A stretch of 64,000 nucleotides of DNA, taken from positions 766,504,409 to 766,568,408 of the forward strand of contig NC_090447.1 of NCBI RefSeq assembly GCF_031143425.1, read 5' to 3'. Made by a program: the position numbers and the translations under genes. Origin of the DNA: Pleurodeles waltl (taxonomy: Eukaryota; Chordata; Amphibia; Caudata; Salamandridae). The notes under the pieces were generated by a model. It ran no database searches. It had not been told where the DNA came from and saw nothing but the letters and a program-made list of their open reading frames with translations. Positions 43,401 to 57,135 of this stretch are shown one piece after another; positions within the stretch are counted from its first letter, which is position 1, and each line of letters begins with the position of its first letter.

Positions 43401-44204
43401 CTCAACTAATGATGCTTTAAATGCTACATCTTCCAGGAGCTCAGGACTAAATTTCCAAGTGGGGACATTCGGGGTAGAGACATCCCAGCCCAGACGCACA
43501 AATTGCAGATTGTGATCTGAGTGTGTGCGACCCAAATAGTCAGTTTCCAGTGCTGCAAGGTATAAATTCTGTGTGCATAGTATTCTGTCAAGACGCACAT
43601 GCAGGGAGTGCGGGCAGAATAATATGTTGCATTACGATGGTGCCATATGCCTAGCAAGAGCCAATTTTTAGTCCAGGCATTCAGTGCACGTGCAGCTATC
43701 ACAGTTGGCGCTGTGGGCAATGGGGGAAAGGAGCGGTCTAAGTTGGGGTCCAGTACACTATTAAAATCCCCTCCTAATAGCCAGGGGTAGTCGCTCCACC
43801 CCGACAACTGGTTAGATAAAGTGTGGAGGAAGGAGGCCTGGTCAACATTTGGTGCATATATGGAGCCCGGTACTATGGCCCGACCGGCAAGTCGCCTCCC
43901 GGACCAACGCATACCGTCCCTGATTATCTATTATTTGGGCTTCTGCCACAAAGGGGATGCCTGGTCTAATCCAAACCAGAGCGCCCCTAGCATAAGAGGA
44001 GTGACCTGTCGCATATATCTGACCGCTCCATCGCTGCTGCAAAAAGGGGACCTCTGGGGACGCCAAATGAGTATCTTGCAAAAAGGCAATGTGTACCGAG
44101 TGTCTTTTAAGGTAGGAGTATATGGAATACCTACGCTTTGGCGTTTGCACATTCCACGCAAGAGCAATGTAGGTGTTCATGGGGGTGTTTGGTAGCAGGA
44201 GCAA
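40416..44204 (-). pseudogene. LINE ORF2, decayed, U2
   Basis: Shares the type-a 9-bp deletion (PGKDLGSYRP) and RGRIPGPEG with U0. Main pieces: RT 43121-42147 and 42102-40813; endonuclease 44204-43842, 43912-43424 and 43598-43230. Does not have the two compensating deletions of U0. Confidence 0.9.
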
Positions 44205-44870
44205 CGAAATAAGAACATGGATTTACCTATAATAATGGGGTTCTAGCGCTCAATCAGGCAACTAATATATAGACTCCATGTCAACAGTAACAAACAGAAT
44301 ACCTTCAGAGCAGACGAAACACCGGTATCCGCCCAAACCAAGTAACCCATGTGGTCAACAGAACAGCTATACATAGTAGGTCTCCACTAGTAAGAGAGTG
44401 GGGTAGGCCGTGTGGTTTAAAGATGAGCGTGTAGTGGGTTGTATACCCCGGTATAAGTGGATAAGGGAATGGGGGTCCAGTGGAAATTGATGCCCAGGAA
44501 CAGCTAGAGCACAAGTATAATTTGTGCGCTGCTGGCCAATTTCCTTGTGGGTTCTCAGGTGTATCCCCAGATTATCAGATCAAAGGTACATTGAATATCT
44601 GCAAACAGGGCGCACATGCTGTATTGAAGAGATATGTAACTAAAAAGGATATGTCCGTGGGGCCGCCAAGTGGCCCAGTCAGGTGCTGGAGAGTTCTAAA
44701 ACAGTTCATCTGCTGTACGGGGGGTCACCCCCCAAGCACGCCGGAGAACTCGTCTCGGAAAGATGATCTGGTGTAGTAAGACGGTCGCTTGGGGGCTGTG
44801 AAATTTTGGTTTCTGCTTCCGAGACAGTTGGGGAAGTATTAATGGCTGCTGCCGACTGCAATGCCTTGCG

Positions 44871-45282
44871 TCATTCCTGGATAATTTGTTCCAGATCAGG
44901 GACATGTTTTGCCTTCTTCGGAGTTGTACCGCGTGCTTTGCGGCCACATCTCACCCGGGTGCGCTTACCTCGTGGCACTGGTGGATCCCCCTCCCGGACC
45001 CGGCCATTAGTATGGCCTGTTGACTCCAGCCATTCCCACGCCGCTTCTGGCGTGGTGAAGAAGTGGGATTTGTTCTCAGATATTATGCGGAGTTTGGCCG
45101 GGAATAAAAGAGAGTATTCGAAGTTCAGAGCCCGGAGCTTGCGTTTTAAAGGTAAGTAGGAGGCGCGGTTTTGCTGCACAGCTAATGTGTAGTCTGGAAA
45201 CAGCATAACCTGCGCATTATAAACTTGAGGCGGTGGTGATGACCTAATGAACCTAACGTTAATATTCCTATATGGGTATCTA
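44871..45282 (-). pseudogene. LINE ORF1 C-terminal part, U2
   Basis: Open to DLEQIIQE as in U1. Carries ALNFEYS where the other copies have ALNLEYS. Confidence 0.85.
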
Positions 45283-45291
45283 TTCTAAGGA

Positions 45292-45753
45292 AAGGAATCT
45301 GCAACTAGAAGTCTCTATCAGATGTACAGAATACTTACCTTTGGTAACTAAGTATCTGGTAGAGACATATTCTAGTTGCAGATTCCTTACCGCCCACCCA
45401 TTCTCCCCGCTTGCGAACTGATTTCCAAGGACAGGGATTCCCCCTTCAGGTCCTTCGCTCTGGGGCACCAATCTCAGTGTTCTTAGTGGCTCTGCGCTCT
45501 GGTGTGGAAAGTCATTAAAAGAAACTGACGTCACTGCGTGAGGGTGGGGGCTATGTACTACTCCCAATGTCATCACGGCGACCACGACACCTGCGGAGTC
45601 GACCGACGCTACCTACCGATGCGCAAGGGTATTGCTCGAAGAAAAAATCTCTGGATCCAGTCTGACACCTGGGGGAAAATTCTAAGGTAAGGAATCTGCA
45701 ACTAGAATATGTCTCTACCAGATATTTTGTTACCGAAGTTAAGTAACTTGTAC
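45292..45753. repeat. Foldback repeat, U2 copy
   Basis: Left arm altered at GTACAGAATACTTACCTTTG; right arm as in U0. Confidence 0.75.
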
Positions 45754-46313
45754 GTCAGGGCATTCCCAATGCAATCTTATGAGAGGAACAGCTCTCAAAG
45801 TAGTGAGAAAATATATAGGCTGTTTGTCACTACTAGAACATGTAGTACATAAATATATATGTCCTACCTTTAACACACACAGCTCCCTGCCCAACTTAGG
45901 GGTGACTTGGGTGTAGTAAAATGGAGTTTAGGCCTTATCAAGTGGTTTGACTTGGCTTGCCAGTGTGTCGGTAAACTTCATACACAGGACCTGCATTGGC
46001 AGGCCTGAGACAGGTTTGAAAGGCTACTTCTGTGGGTGGAACAATCTGTGCTGCAGGACCACTAGTTGCATTTAATTTGCAGGCCCTGGGTATAGTATAC
46101 CACTTTACAAGCGAGTTACAAGTAAAATAAATAAGCCAAACAGGTGTAAACCAACTATGCCGATTTGTAGGGGAGAGAACACTTGCACTTTAACACTGAT
46201 TAGAAGTAGTAAAGTGCCCGGAGTCCTAAAGCCAACAAAAAGAGGGTCAGAAAATTAGGAAGAGAAAGGCAAAAAGTTTGGGGGTAACCCAGCAGAAAGG
46301 GCCATTTCCAACA
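45754..46313 (+). repeat. LTR-like segment before beta, U2
   Basis: As in U0, with CAGTGTGTCGGTAAAC in place of CAGTGTGGCAGTAAAC. No gene. Confidence 0.35.
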
Positions 46314-46385
46314 TGTGTCAAAATATTGTTGTAAAGATTAACTGTACTGCTAATATTTTTTAATCTTATTTCTTTCTTTCATCAG

Positions 46386-46493
46386 CACCCAAGGGCACGA
46401 GGGCGTCAGAGCAGGGCGAAATGGCTGCCACCACCAGCACGGTGGTGGGTAGAACCACCAGCAGCGCCGTGGCAGATGGTTCTACTGGCCCCA
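46386..46493 (+). CDS. Exon-like segment beta, U2 copy
   Basis: Same coding sequence as U0. Downstream intron is of the U0 kind (TTTTGTCTTGAG). Confidence 0.5.
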
Positions 46494-46720
46494 GTAAGGC
46501 CTGTTAATAATATTTTCCTAACTTTCACCTTTCCCCACTAGCAACATAATTTTGTCTTGAGTATTTTTTATAGTATCCTTTTTTTTCTACTACTCTAATG
46601 TTTGTTAAATTCTTGTTATACCTGCATTATCCTTTTTTCTATATTTCCTGTATCTGTAGCTGACTTCCTTCTATCTTTAGCTTTCTTCTGCTCTTTTAGT
46701 AAGCTTTCTTTCTCCCTTAT

Positions 46721-49392
46721 TGTAAGGAAATGCCTCCTTGGCATGGTTACGCCCTGACTTTTTGCCTTTGCTGATGCCAAGTTATGATTTGAAAGTGTGC
46801 TGAAGCCTCCTAACCAGGCCCCAGCACCAGTGTTCTTTCCCTAACCTGTACCTTTGTCTCCACAATTGGCACACCCTGGCATCCAGGTAAGTCCCTTGTA
46901 ACGGGTACCCCTGGTACCAAGGGCCCTGATGCCAGGGAAGGCCTCTAAGGGCTGCAGCATGTCTTATGCCACCGTGGGGACCCCTCACTCAGCACAGACA
47001 CCCTGCTTGCCAGCTTGTGTGTGCTGGTGGGGAGAAAATGACTAAGTTGACATGGCACTCCCCTCAGGGTGCCATGCTAACCTCACACTGCCTATGGCAT
47101 AGATTAGTCACCCCTCTAGCAGGCCTTACAGCCCTAAGACAGGGTGCACTATACCACAGGTGAGGGCATAGGTGTATGAGCCCTATGCCCCTACAGTGTC
47201 TAAGCAAAACCTTACATATTGTAAGTGCAGGGTAGCCATAAGAGTATATGGTCTGGGAATCTGTCATACACGAACTCCCCAGCACCATAATGGCTACACT
47301 GAAAACTGGAAAGTTTGGTATCAAACGTCTCAGCACAATAAATGCACACTGATGCCAGTGTACATTCTATTGTAAAATACACCCAAAGGGCTTCTTAGAG
47401 ATGCCCCCTGAAAACATACCCGACTTCCAGTGTGGGCAGACTAGTTTTGCCAGCCTGCCACACACCAGACATGTTGCTGGCCACATGGGGAGAGTGCCTT
47501 TGTCACTCTGTAGCTAGTAACAAAGCCTGTCCTGGGTGGAGGTGCTCCTCACCTCCCTCTGCAGGAACTGTAACACCTGGCGGTGAGCCTCATAGCTCAC
47601 CCCCTTTGTTACAGCGCCACAGGGCATCCCAGCTAGTGGAGATGCCCGCCCCCTCCGGCCACAGCCCCACTTTTGGCTGTAAGGCCGGAGGAGATAATGA
47701 GAAAAACAAGGAGGAGTCACTAGCCAGTCAGGACAACCACTAAGGTGTCCTGAGCTGAGGTGACTCTGACTTTTTGAAATCCTCCATCTTGCAGATGGAG
47801 GATTCCCCCAATAGGATTAGGGATGTGCCCCCCTCCCCTCAGGGAGGAGGCACAAAGAGGGTGTAGCCACCCTCAGGGCTAGTAGCCATTGGCTTCTAAC
47901 CTCCCAGACCTAAAAACACCCCTAAACTCAGTATTTAGGGGCCCCCAGAACCGAGGAAGATAGATTCCTGCAACCTGAAGACGAAGAAGGACTGCTGACC
48001 TGAAGCCCTCCAGAGAAGATGGAGACACCAACTGCTTTGACCCCATCCCTACCGGCCTGTCTCCCCACTTCAAGAAAAACTGCAACATCGACGCGTCCCC
48101 CAGGGTCCAGCGACCTCTGAAGCCTCAGAGGACTACCCTGCATCTAAAAGGACCAAGAACTCCCGAGGACAGCGGCCCTGTTCCTCAAAGACTGCAACTT
48201 TGCAACAAATAAGCAACTTTTAAAGACCACACGTTTCCCGCCGGAAGCGTGAGACTTCCACTCTGCACCCAAGGCCCCAGGCTCGACCTGCGGAGAACCA
48301 ACACTACAGGGAGGACTCCCCGGCGACTGCGACCCTGAGAGTAGCCAGAGATGGACCCCCCTGAGCCACCCCAGCGACGCCTGCAGAGGGAATCAAGAGG
48401 CTCCCCCTGACCGCGACTGCCTGCTTCAAAGAACCCGACGCCTGGGAAACACACTGCACCCGCAGCCCCCAGGACCTGAAGGATCCGACCTCCAGTGCAG
48501 GAGTGACCCCCAGCTGGCCCTCTCCCTTGCCCAGGTGGTGGCTACCCCGAGGAGCACCCCCCTTGCCTGCCTGCATCGCTGAAGAGACCCCTGGGTCTCC
48601 ATTTGAAACCTATTGCAAACCTGACGCCTGTTTCCACTCTGCACCCGGCCGCCCCTGTGCCGCTGAGGGTGTACTTTTTGTGCTGACTTGTGTCCCCCCT
48701 GTGCCCTACAAAACCCCCCTGGTCTGCCCTCCGAAGTCGCAGGTACTTACCTGCTAGCAGCCTGGAACCCGGGCACCCCCTTCTCCATTGAAGCCTATGC
48801 GTTTTGGGCACCACTTTGACCTCTGCACCTGACCGGCCCTGAGCTGCTGGTGTGGTAACTTTGGGGTTGCCCTGAACCCCCAACGGTGGGCTACCTTGGA
48901 CCCAACTTTGAACTCTGTAAGTGCTTTACTTACATGCAAAACTAACAAATACATACCTCACCCAGGAACTGTTGAATTTTGCACTGTGTCCAATTTTAAA
49001 ATAGCTTATTGCCATTTTTGCCAAAACTGTACATGCTATTGTGATGATTCAAAGTTCCTAAGATACCTGAGTGAAATACTTTTCATTTAAAGTATTGTTT
49101 GTAAATCTTGAACCTGTGGTTCTTAAAATAAACTAAAAAAAGATATGTTTCTATATAAAAACCTATTGGCCTGGAATTGTCTGAGTGTGTGTGTTCCTCA
49201 TTTATTCCCTGTGTGTATACAACAAATGCTTAACACTACCCTCGGATAAGCCTACTACTCGACCACACTACCACAAAATAGAACATTAGAATTATCTCTT
49301 TTTGCCACTATCTTACCTCGAAGGGGGACCCTTGGACTCTGTGCATGCTATTTCTTACTTTGAAATAGTACATACAGAGCCAACTTCCTACA
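46721..49392 (+). mobile_element. Solo LTR of U3
   Basis: 2672 bp with CTTAT at 46716-46720 and 49393-49397. Shares variants with U1. Lost AG in CTCATAGCTCACC (47590 region) and gained TG in GTGTGTGTGTTCC near 49190. Confidence 0.92.
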
Positions 49393-49920
49393 CTTATGTT
49401 TTGTGGTACTGTAAGACTAAAAGAACAGGTTGTGGTACTGTGAACATTGCAGGCCCAAGTAAGCTATTATTCACCACTCATGTTTGCTAAGAAGGCTTTC
49501 TTGCTCATGCTCATCAGTCAAAACAAGAGTGGCGATGTTCATGGACCCCCCATTGTTGTGTTATCATTCATTTATAGAGTACACCAGCAGTTTCCATGAC
49601 TGTGCAGCATGGCAGTAAAGTAATGAGATCATATTGCATTTGCCAACCAAGCCCATATGTCGCTCATTGACTATTCCACCCCTTTATTGTGCTTCATTGA
49701 CTCACAGCTCTGCCCCTCCATTATGAAAACGTTTTTTGTGTTGGCTTGACTACCTGGATTTTTTCTAACATGTCAACCAACAAACCTCTCAAAGTGATAG
49801 ATTTGATAGAAGATAATGTTAACCGATTTGTAGTGAGTTATTGCTGTTGGACTTTGTTCAAAATAATTATAGTTACTTAAGAGGCGAATCTGGTATCAAC
49901 AAAGGGTATTTTTTTTCTAG

Positions 49921-50024
49921 CTGCACAGACTACCAATGCCGGAGCCAGCAGCAGCGCCAGTGCAATGGAGGTGGTCCAGGAGGTTGGAGAGGAGGAGTCC
50001 CAGTGGTGGCAGGGACAAGTGGTG
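49921..50024 (+). CDS. Exon-like segment gamma, U3 copy
   Basis: One synonymous change (GCG to GCA before the ATG codon). Strong acceptor and GTAAGT donor. Confidence 0.45.
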
Positions 50025-51039
50025 GTAAGTCACATTGCTTGGTTATGAAAAAATTAGGTATACTGTATTTGTTAAGCAAGGTGGATATCCCACCCATCAT
50101 TATCTTCATCTCCATGCCATTTCTCCACCTGTGAACTAACTGCAGAATGGTTCAATTCCACACTGCAGTGTTAGCTGTGCAATGTGGGCCTGCTTCAGTT
50201 AATGCTGCATTACAAAGTTTTCAATGCATTGCAATCTGAAAACAAGGTGTTTTTCCCAGTGGCCACTCAGTCACGTCCTACTGTACTTCAGTCCGTTATT
50301 CTTTCTTAAGTTCTGTCCCAGCTTACCAAAAAATTGAAAGATATGTTCTTGGCATGTGCCACATTTTTCTTTCCGAATGATTTATGTATATATATTTCAT
50401 GGCTTCCATTTTTTTTTCAGGAATCTTTTTATTGTTATTTCAATTATACCATAAGTGTTTTATTCTATAATAACATTTATACTACAGATGTTCATATATG
50501 ATAGGCACTTTGCATATTTGTGAGCATTATCCGCAAGGAGTGGGGCATGTGTAATGATACTAGATAGAGCAAGAGACGAAGTATCTAAACATATACTTTA
50601 CATTTTGCAATCAGGAGAGATTGTCTGAGCCTAAGTATAAGTTTTTTGCGTGAAAGATAGTCGGGTCTCTGGGGCAGACACAGACTGATAGACTTCTTAT
50701 CTCTCGCTTAGCTTTTACGCTTGAGTAGTGATGCAGTTACAGAGATATATATAGAAATGCTGATCCTGAGTTAACAATGAATAAAAACAATAAAATGTTT
50801 AAGCAATGGAGTACTTTATCCTTAAGTATTTGATGACATTATGACTGTGCCTTCATGCGTGTGGTATCCCCATGGTGCTATAGAGATGCACTAATGTATT
50901 GGGAGCCATGTTTTAGCTCCAGGGGCCTAGTGCCGATAGTTCCTTGGTTTACATGTTCCAGGATGGGAATGCAACAATCGGTAAGTGTTCCGATGACCAT
51001 ACCAGGGGGTCCCCATTTTTTGTTGAACGCTGGGCCAAC
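50025..51039. other. Spacer and LINE 3' region of U3, empty MITE site
   Basis: No gene; matches U1. Confidence 0.5.
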
Positions 51040-54000
51040 CTAAATATTAGCCGACTCAGCTGATTCGGAGTCTGTGTCTGGATTTTGTAAGTGTGCCAAC
51101 ATCGCCTCCCAGCTGTCTGATAGGGGGTATTTGCGCAGACCAAATGCATCTTCCCGCTTCAGTGCCACCCCCTCGGCTCCCGCCCAAATCGCAAATGACT
51201 GTTTCCAGGTCAACTCAGTAGGTGCCTCCGCAGACTTCCATCTGCGAGTTATCAGCCTTTTGGCTGTCACAAAACCCAGATCTAAAAATCTTGTGGTGGC
51301 CCTGTAACGCAGGCCTCTGGGGAATAAACCCAGTACACAGGTCTCCCATGTGATCGATATTGTGCGTGTTGCGCATGCTGATAAACGAGCGACCATGGCT
51401 CTCCAGTAGATATGTAAGGAGGGGCAGGACCATAGCATGTGTATTATATCTGCATTGAGATGTTTGCAACGGGGACAAGCTGCATCACAGTGAAGGAAAT
51501 ATCTGTTAATGCGGGCTGGCGTAAGGTATGCCCTATGTATAATGTAGAATTTAAAATACGAAACCTGGAATTGCGAGGTATAGTAGTGTGGCTAGAGAGA
51601 ACAGATTTCCACTGCGAGTCCGTGAAGGGAGTGGCCGATTCGCTCTCCCAGGCAGTACGCAGCACGCTAAGTTCCTGCACCATGTGAGTTTGCAGTGCAT
51701 CAGTGAACCACCTTATCAGATGCCTACTCCTCCCCATGACCTGTATATATTGTATTAGTAGATGGGTTGGGAGGGCAGTTGTTAAGTCTCCCCATTCAGC
51801 TGATAAAGAGCGCAATAGTGAGTTATACAACAGAACCTGTCCCACCGGAAGGCCCCCATCTGCGACCAAAGCGGGGAACGGAATCAGCTTGCCATCATTG
51901 TACAGATCACCCAATGTATGTAGATCCGCAGCGTGCCACATCTGAAGCTCAGTGCCAGACATGACCTCGGAGCCACGAGGCGTTCCCAGTAGGGCTAGGG
52001 CCGGGGCGAACAGGACAGTTCCCCTCGTGAGACGCAGGGACCTGCGGTAGCAGCTGTAGGCCACCTTGAGGAAAATCTTCTCCGGTGGCGCCGAGCATGT
52101 GAGTGGGTGGAACAGGTGCGTCACACATGTAGGGGACCAGGGTCCTGCAGTAGTTGCCGTGTCTTGGAGATGAAGTCCCACCAGCCATCTGGACACCCAC
52201 TGGAGCTGGGATGCCAAATAATGTTCCAGATTAGGCGCCGAAAGACCACCCTGCTCTAGTGGCATGTAAAGTTTCTTAAGCGCAACTCTGCAGCGCCCTT
52301 TATTCCAAATAAATTCTCTCAGCTTGGGTTCCAGGTCCCTAAAGAAGCTGACCGGTATGTAGTAGGGGAGGTTGGAGAAGTAGTATAAAAGTCTTAGTAG
52401 TACAATCATCTTCAAAAGGGCAATCCTGCCTGCCACAGATAGTGGCAGCATTTGCCAAAAGGCCATCTGAGATCTAATGGAGGTCACTGCCCTCTTAAGA
52501 TTACCGTCAAACAAATCCTCTCTGCGGTGGTAGATATGAATGCCTAAATATCTAAACGTGTATGGTTGCCAAGGAACCTTAACTCCAGAGAGGTGCAGCA
52601 CTGGGTTTGGGAGTGTAGGATCGAAAGGAAAAAGGCAAAAGGCATTAACCCCTAATCCAGAAAGTGAGGCAAATTGCTGTAGTATAGTCCCGACTACCGG
52701 GGGGACCTGTGTGACGTCCCTAAAATACAATAAGAGGTCATCAGCATACAGTGATACTGTGTGTAGGCCATCTCCTAGCGCAATGCCCCACCGGGGCCCT
52801 GATCACGTAACACCGCAGCCAGCGGTTCCATGGCGAGGGAGAACAGCAATGGAGAAAGGGGGCAGCCCTGTCTCGTGCCCCTGTGCACTTCGATCGGTGC
52901 AGAAATACTCCCACCCATCTTGACCCGGACCTGGGGGTTAGTGTATAGTAGCCAAACCATACTGAGAAAGCGGGATCCGATGCCAAATCGCTGCAGGACC
53001 TCAAAAAGGAATGTCCATTCCAAAGAATCAAAGTCCTTCTCCAGGTCGAGAACCAGGCATCCCGCCAATGGCCAGTCCTGTTTCGAATAGTACATGACAT
53101 GGAACAACCGCCTAATGTTGTGCGTTGTATCTTGTGCAGGCACAAATCCGTTCTTGTCTGTGTGCACTAGATCCGGCACCATGGGCACCAAACGCGTCGC
53201 TAGCACCTTGGCGAATATTTTATAATCTGTGTTGAGCATTGCTAATGGTCGGTATGAGCTAAGGTCCATCAGGTCCTTACCCGGTTTGGGGAGTGATAAC
53301 AACAGCGCCTCAGTCTGTGACATTGACAGACATCCTCTCTGTACACACTCTTCGTATAAACGGAGGAGATGAGGTGCAAGGATAGAGGAAAATGTCTTAT
53401 AAAAGTCGGCTGGTAGACCTTCTGGGCCAGGAATTCTACCCGCAGATAGGTCGTGTATAGTAGCCTGGATCTCGGAGAGCTCAAGAGGCTCCTCCAGTGT
53501 GAGCCAGTGGCCGCTGTCAGACTGGGCAGTGTAGTTGCTGAGAGAAAGGAATTCTGCGGAGGTCTGCTGATGCAGTAATGCAGGTGAGTCATAGAGAGCC
53601 CTATAGTGTTGTGTAAATGCTGAGTGTATCTCTGAGGGTGTATGAAGCACAATACCAGCCATCGAGCGAATCTCCACAATTGCGCCGTGGTCCCGGTCGC
53701 ACCTAGTCAGCCAAGCCAAGAGTTTGCCCGATTTATCCGCAGAGGCATGTGTGCGCACTGAGTGAGCGGCATAATTTAAACAACGTAACTACTCCAGGAG
53801 AGACAGATTTTCGGCCTAAGCTGTTGACAATAGTGCTATCTCAGTATGGCTGCGGGTAATCTCCCGTTAAGGTCGCAATAAGGTCTGCTCCACTCGGGCA
53901 AGGTCGCTCTCCACAGAACGTCGCAGACTCCACTGCGTTCCTATACTGTGACCCCTAATAAAGACCTTAAATGCATCCCATTCCACCAGGCCTGAAGATG

Positions 54001-54839
54001 CCGTATCTACGTTATGCGCAAAGTATTCAGGAATTGCCTCAACTAATGATGCTTTAAATGCTACATCTTCCAGGAGCTCAGGACTAAGTTTCCAAGTGGG
54101 GACATTCGGGGAAGAGACATCCCAGCCCAGACGCACAAATTGCAGATTGTGATCTGAGTGTGTGCGACCCAAATACTGTAGTCCGTGTCCAGTCCTGTAG
54201 GGTATAAATTCTGTGTTCATAGTATTCTGTCAAGACGCACATGCAGGGAGTGCGGGCAGAATAATATGTTGCATTACGATGGTGCCATATGCCTAGCAAG
54301 TGCCAATTTTTAGTCCAGGCATTCAGTGCACGTGCAGCTATCACAGTTGGTGCTGTGGGCAATGGGGGAAAGGAGCGGTCTAAGTTGGGGTCCAGAACAC
54401 TATTAAAATCCCCTCCTAATAGCCAGGGGTAGTCGCTCCACCCGACAACTGGTTAGATAAAGTGTGGAGGAGGGAGGCCTGGTCAACATTCGGTGCATAT
54501 ATGGAGCCTGGTACTATGGCCCGACCGGCAAGTCGCCTCCCGGACCAACGCATACCATCCCTGATTATCTATTATTTGGGCTTCTGCCACAAAGGGGATG
54601 CCTGGTCTAATCCAAACCAGAGCGCCCCTAGCATAAGTGGAGTGACCTGTCGAATATATCTGACCTCTCCATCGCTGCTGCAAAAAGGGGACCTCTGGGG
54701 ACGCCAAATGAGTATCTTGCAAAAAGGCAATGTGTACCGAGTGTCTTTTAAGGTAGGAGTATATGGAATACCTACGCTTTGGCGTTTGCACATTCCACGC
54801 AAGAGCAATGTAGGTGTTCATGGGGGTGTTTGGTAGCAG
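51040..54839 (-). pseudogene. LINE ORF2, decayed, U3
   Basis: Keeps PGKDLMDLSSYRP. Lost 3 bp near 52220 (NLEHYLASQ against NLEHYYLASQ). Gained about 5 bp near 54177 (AAATACTGTAGTCC), which breaks the endonuclease frame at the region before SDHNLQ, and lost one C near 54440. Pieces: RT 53758-52775 and 52730-51444; endonuclease 54821-54483 and 54220-53867. Confidence 0.9.
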
Positions 54840-55511
54840 GAGCAGCGAAATAAGAACATGGCTTTACCTATAATAATGGGTTTCTAGCGCTCAATCAGGC
54901 AACTAATATATAGACTCCATGTCAACAGTAACAAACAGAATACCTTCAGAGCAGACAAACCACCGGTATCCGCCCAAACCAAGTAACCCATGTGGTCAAC
55001 AGAACAGCTATACATAGTAGGTCTCCACTAGTAAGAGAGTAGGGTAGGCCGTGTGGTTTAAAGATGAGCGTGTAGTGGGTTGTATACCCCGGTATAAGTG
55101 GATAAGGGAATGGGGGTCCAGTGGAAATTGATGCCCAGGAACAGCTAGAGCACCAGTATAATTTGTGTGCTGCTGGCCAATTTCCTTGTGGGTTCTCAGG
55201 TGTATCCCCAGATTATCAGATCAAAGGTACATTGAATATCTGCAAACAGGGCGCACATGCTGTATTGAAGAGATATGTAACTAAAACGGATATGTCCGTT
55301 GGGGCCGCCAAGTGGCCCAGTCAGGTGCTGGAGAGTTCTAAAACAGTTCATCTGCTGTACGGGGGGTCACCCCCAAGCACGCCGGAGAACTCGTCTCAGA
55401 AAGATGATCTGGTGTAGTAAGACAGTCGCTTGGGGGTTGTGAAATTTTTGTTTCTGCTTCCGAGACAGTTAGGGAAGTATTAATGGCTGCTGCCGACTGC
55501 AATGCCTTACG

Positions 55512-55923
55512 TCATTCCTGGATAATTTGTTCCAGATCAGTGACATGTTTTGCCTTCTTCGGAGTTGTACCGCGTGCTTTGCGGCCACATCTCACCCGGG
55601 TGCGCTTACCTCGTGGCACTGGTGGATCCCCCTCCCGGACCCGGCCATTAGTATGGCCTGTTGACTCCAGCCATTCCCACGCCGCTTCTGGCGTGGTGAA
55701 GAAGTGGGATTTGTTCTCAGATATTATGCGGAGTTTGGCCGGGAATAAAAGAGAGTATTCGAGGTTCAGAGCCCGGAGCTTGCGTTTTAAAGGTAAGTAG
55801 GAGGCGCGGTCTTGCTGCACAGCTAATGTGTAGTCTTGAAACAGCATAAACTGCGCATTATCAACTCGAGGCGGTGGTGATGACCTAATGAACCTAACGT
55901 TAATATTCCTATATGGGTATCTA
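55512..55923 (-). pseudogene. LINE ORF1 C-terminal part, U3
   Basis: Starts MLFQDYT instead of MLFPDYT, otherwise as U1, open to DLEQIIQE. Confidence 0.85.
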
Positions 55924-55932
55924 TTCTAAGGA

Positions 55933-56395
55933 AAGGAATCTGCAACTAAAAGTCTCTATCAGATGTACAAGTTACTTACCTTCGGTAACTAAATATCTGG
56001 TAGAGACATATTCTAGTTGCAGATTCCTTACCGCCCACCCATCCTCCCCGCTTGCGAACTGATTTCTAAGGACAGGGATTCCCCCTTCAGGTCCTTCGCT
56101 CTGGGGCACCAATCTCAGTGTTCTTAGTGGCTCTGCGCTCTGGTGTGGAAAGTCATTAAAAGAAACTGACGTCACTGCGTGAGGGTGGGGGCTATGTACT
56201 ACTCCCAATGTCATCACAGCGACCATGACGCCTGCGGAGTCGACCGACGCTACCTACCGATGCGCAAGGGTATTGCTCGAAGAAAAAATCTCTGGATCCA
56301 GTCTGACACCTGGGGGAAAATTCTAAGGTAAGGAAATTTGCAACTAGAATATGTCTCTACCATATATTTTGTTACCGAAGTTAAGTAACTTGTAC
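55933..56395. repeat. Foldback repeat, U3 copy
   Basis: As U1 (AAATTTGCAAC), with CCATATATTTTG in the right arm. Confidence 0.75.
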
Positions 56396-56955
56396 GTCAG
56401 GGCATTCCCAATGCAATCTTATGAGAGGAACAGCTCTCAAAGTAGTGAGAAAATATATAGGCTGTTTGTCACTACTAGAACATGTAGTACATAAATATAT
56501 ATGTCCTACCTTTAACACACACAGCCCCCTGCCCAACTTAGGGGTGACTTGGGTGTAGTAAAATGGAGTTTAGGCCTTATCAAGTGGTTTGACTTGGCTT
56601 GTCAGTGTGGCAGTAAACTTCATACACAGGACCTGCATTGGCAGGCCTGAGACAGGTTTGAAAGGCTACTTCTGTGGGTGGAACAATCTGTGCTGCAGGA
56701 CCACTAGTTGCATTTAATTTGCAGGCCCTGGGTATAGTATACCACTTTACAAGCGAGTTACAAGTAAAATAAATAAGCCAAACAGGTGTAAACCAACTAT
56801 GCCGATTTGTAGGGGAGAGAACACTTGCACTTTAACACTGATTAGAAGTAGTAAAGTGCCCGGAGTCCTAAAGCCAACAAAAAGAGGGTCAGAAAATTAA
56901 GAAGAGAAAGGCAAAAAGTTTGGGGGTAACCCAGCAGAAAGGGCCATTTCCAACA
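56396..56955 (+). repeat. LTR-like segment before beta, U3
   Basis: No gene; matches the other units. Confidence 0.35.
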
Positions 56956-57027
56956 TGTGTCAAAATATTGTTGTAAAGATTAACTGTACTGCTAATATTT
57001 TTTTATCTTATTTCTTTCTTTCATCAG

Positions 57028-57135
57028 CACCCAAGGGCACGAGGGCGTCAGAGCAGGGCGAAATGGCTGCCACCACCAGCACGGTGGTGGGTAGAACCAC
57101 CAGCAGCGCCGTGGCAGATGGTTCTACTGGCCCCA
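57028..57135 (+). CDS. Exon-like segment beta, U3 copy
   Basis: Same coding sequence as the other units; downstream intron of the U1 kind (TTTTGTAGTGAG). Confidence 0.5.

Larger units (their letters stand above)
35900..46720 (+). repeat. Tandem unit U2 (type a)
   Basis: 10821 bp. Layout: solo LTR 35900-38568; spacer to 39096; gamma 39097-39200; spacer to 39756; MITE 39757-39946; LINE 3' region to 40415; ORF2 40416-44204; inter-ORF to 44870; ORF1 44871-45282; foldback 45292-45753; LTR-like to 46313; beta 46386-46493; spacer to 46720. Confidence 0.93.
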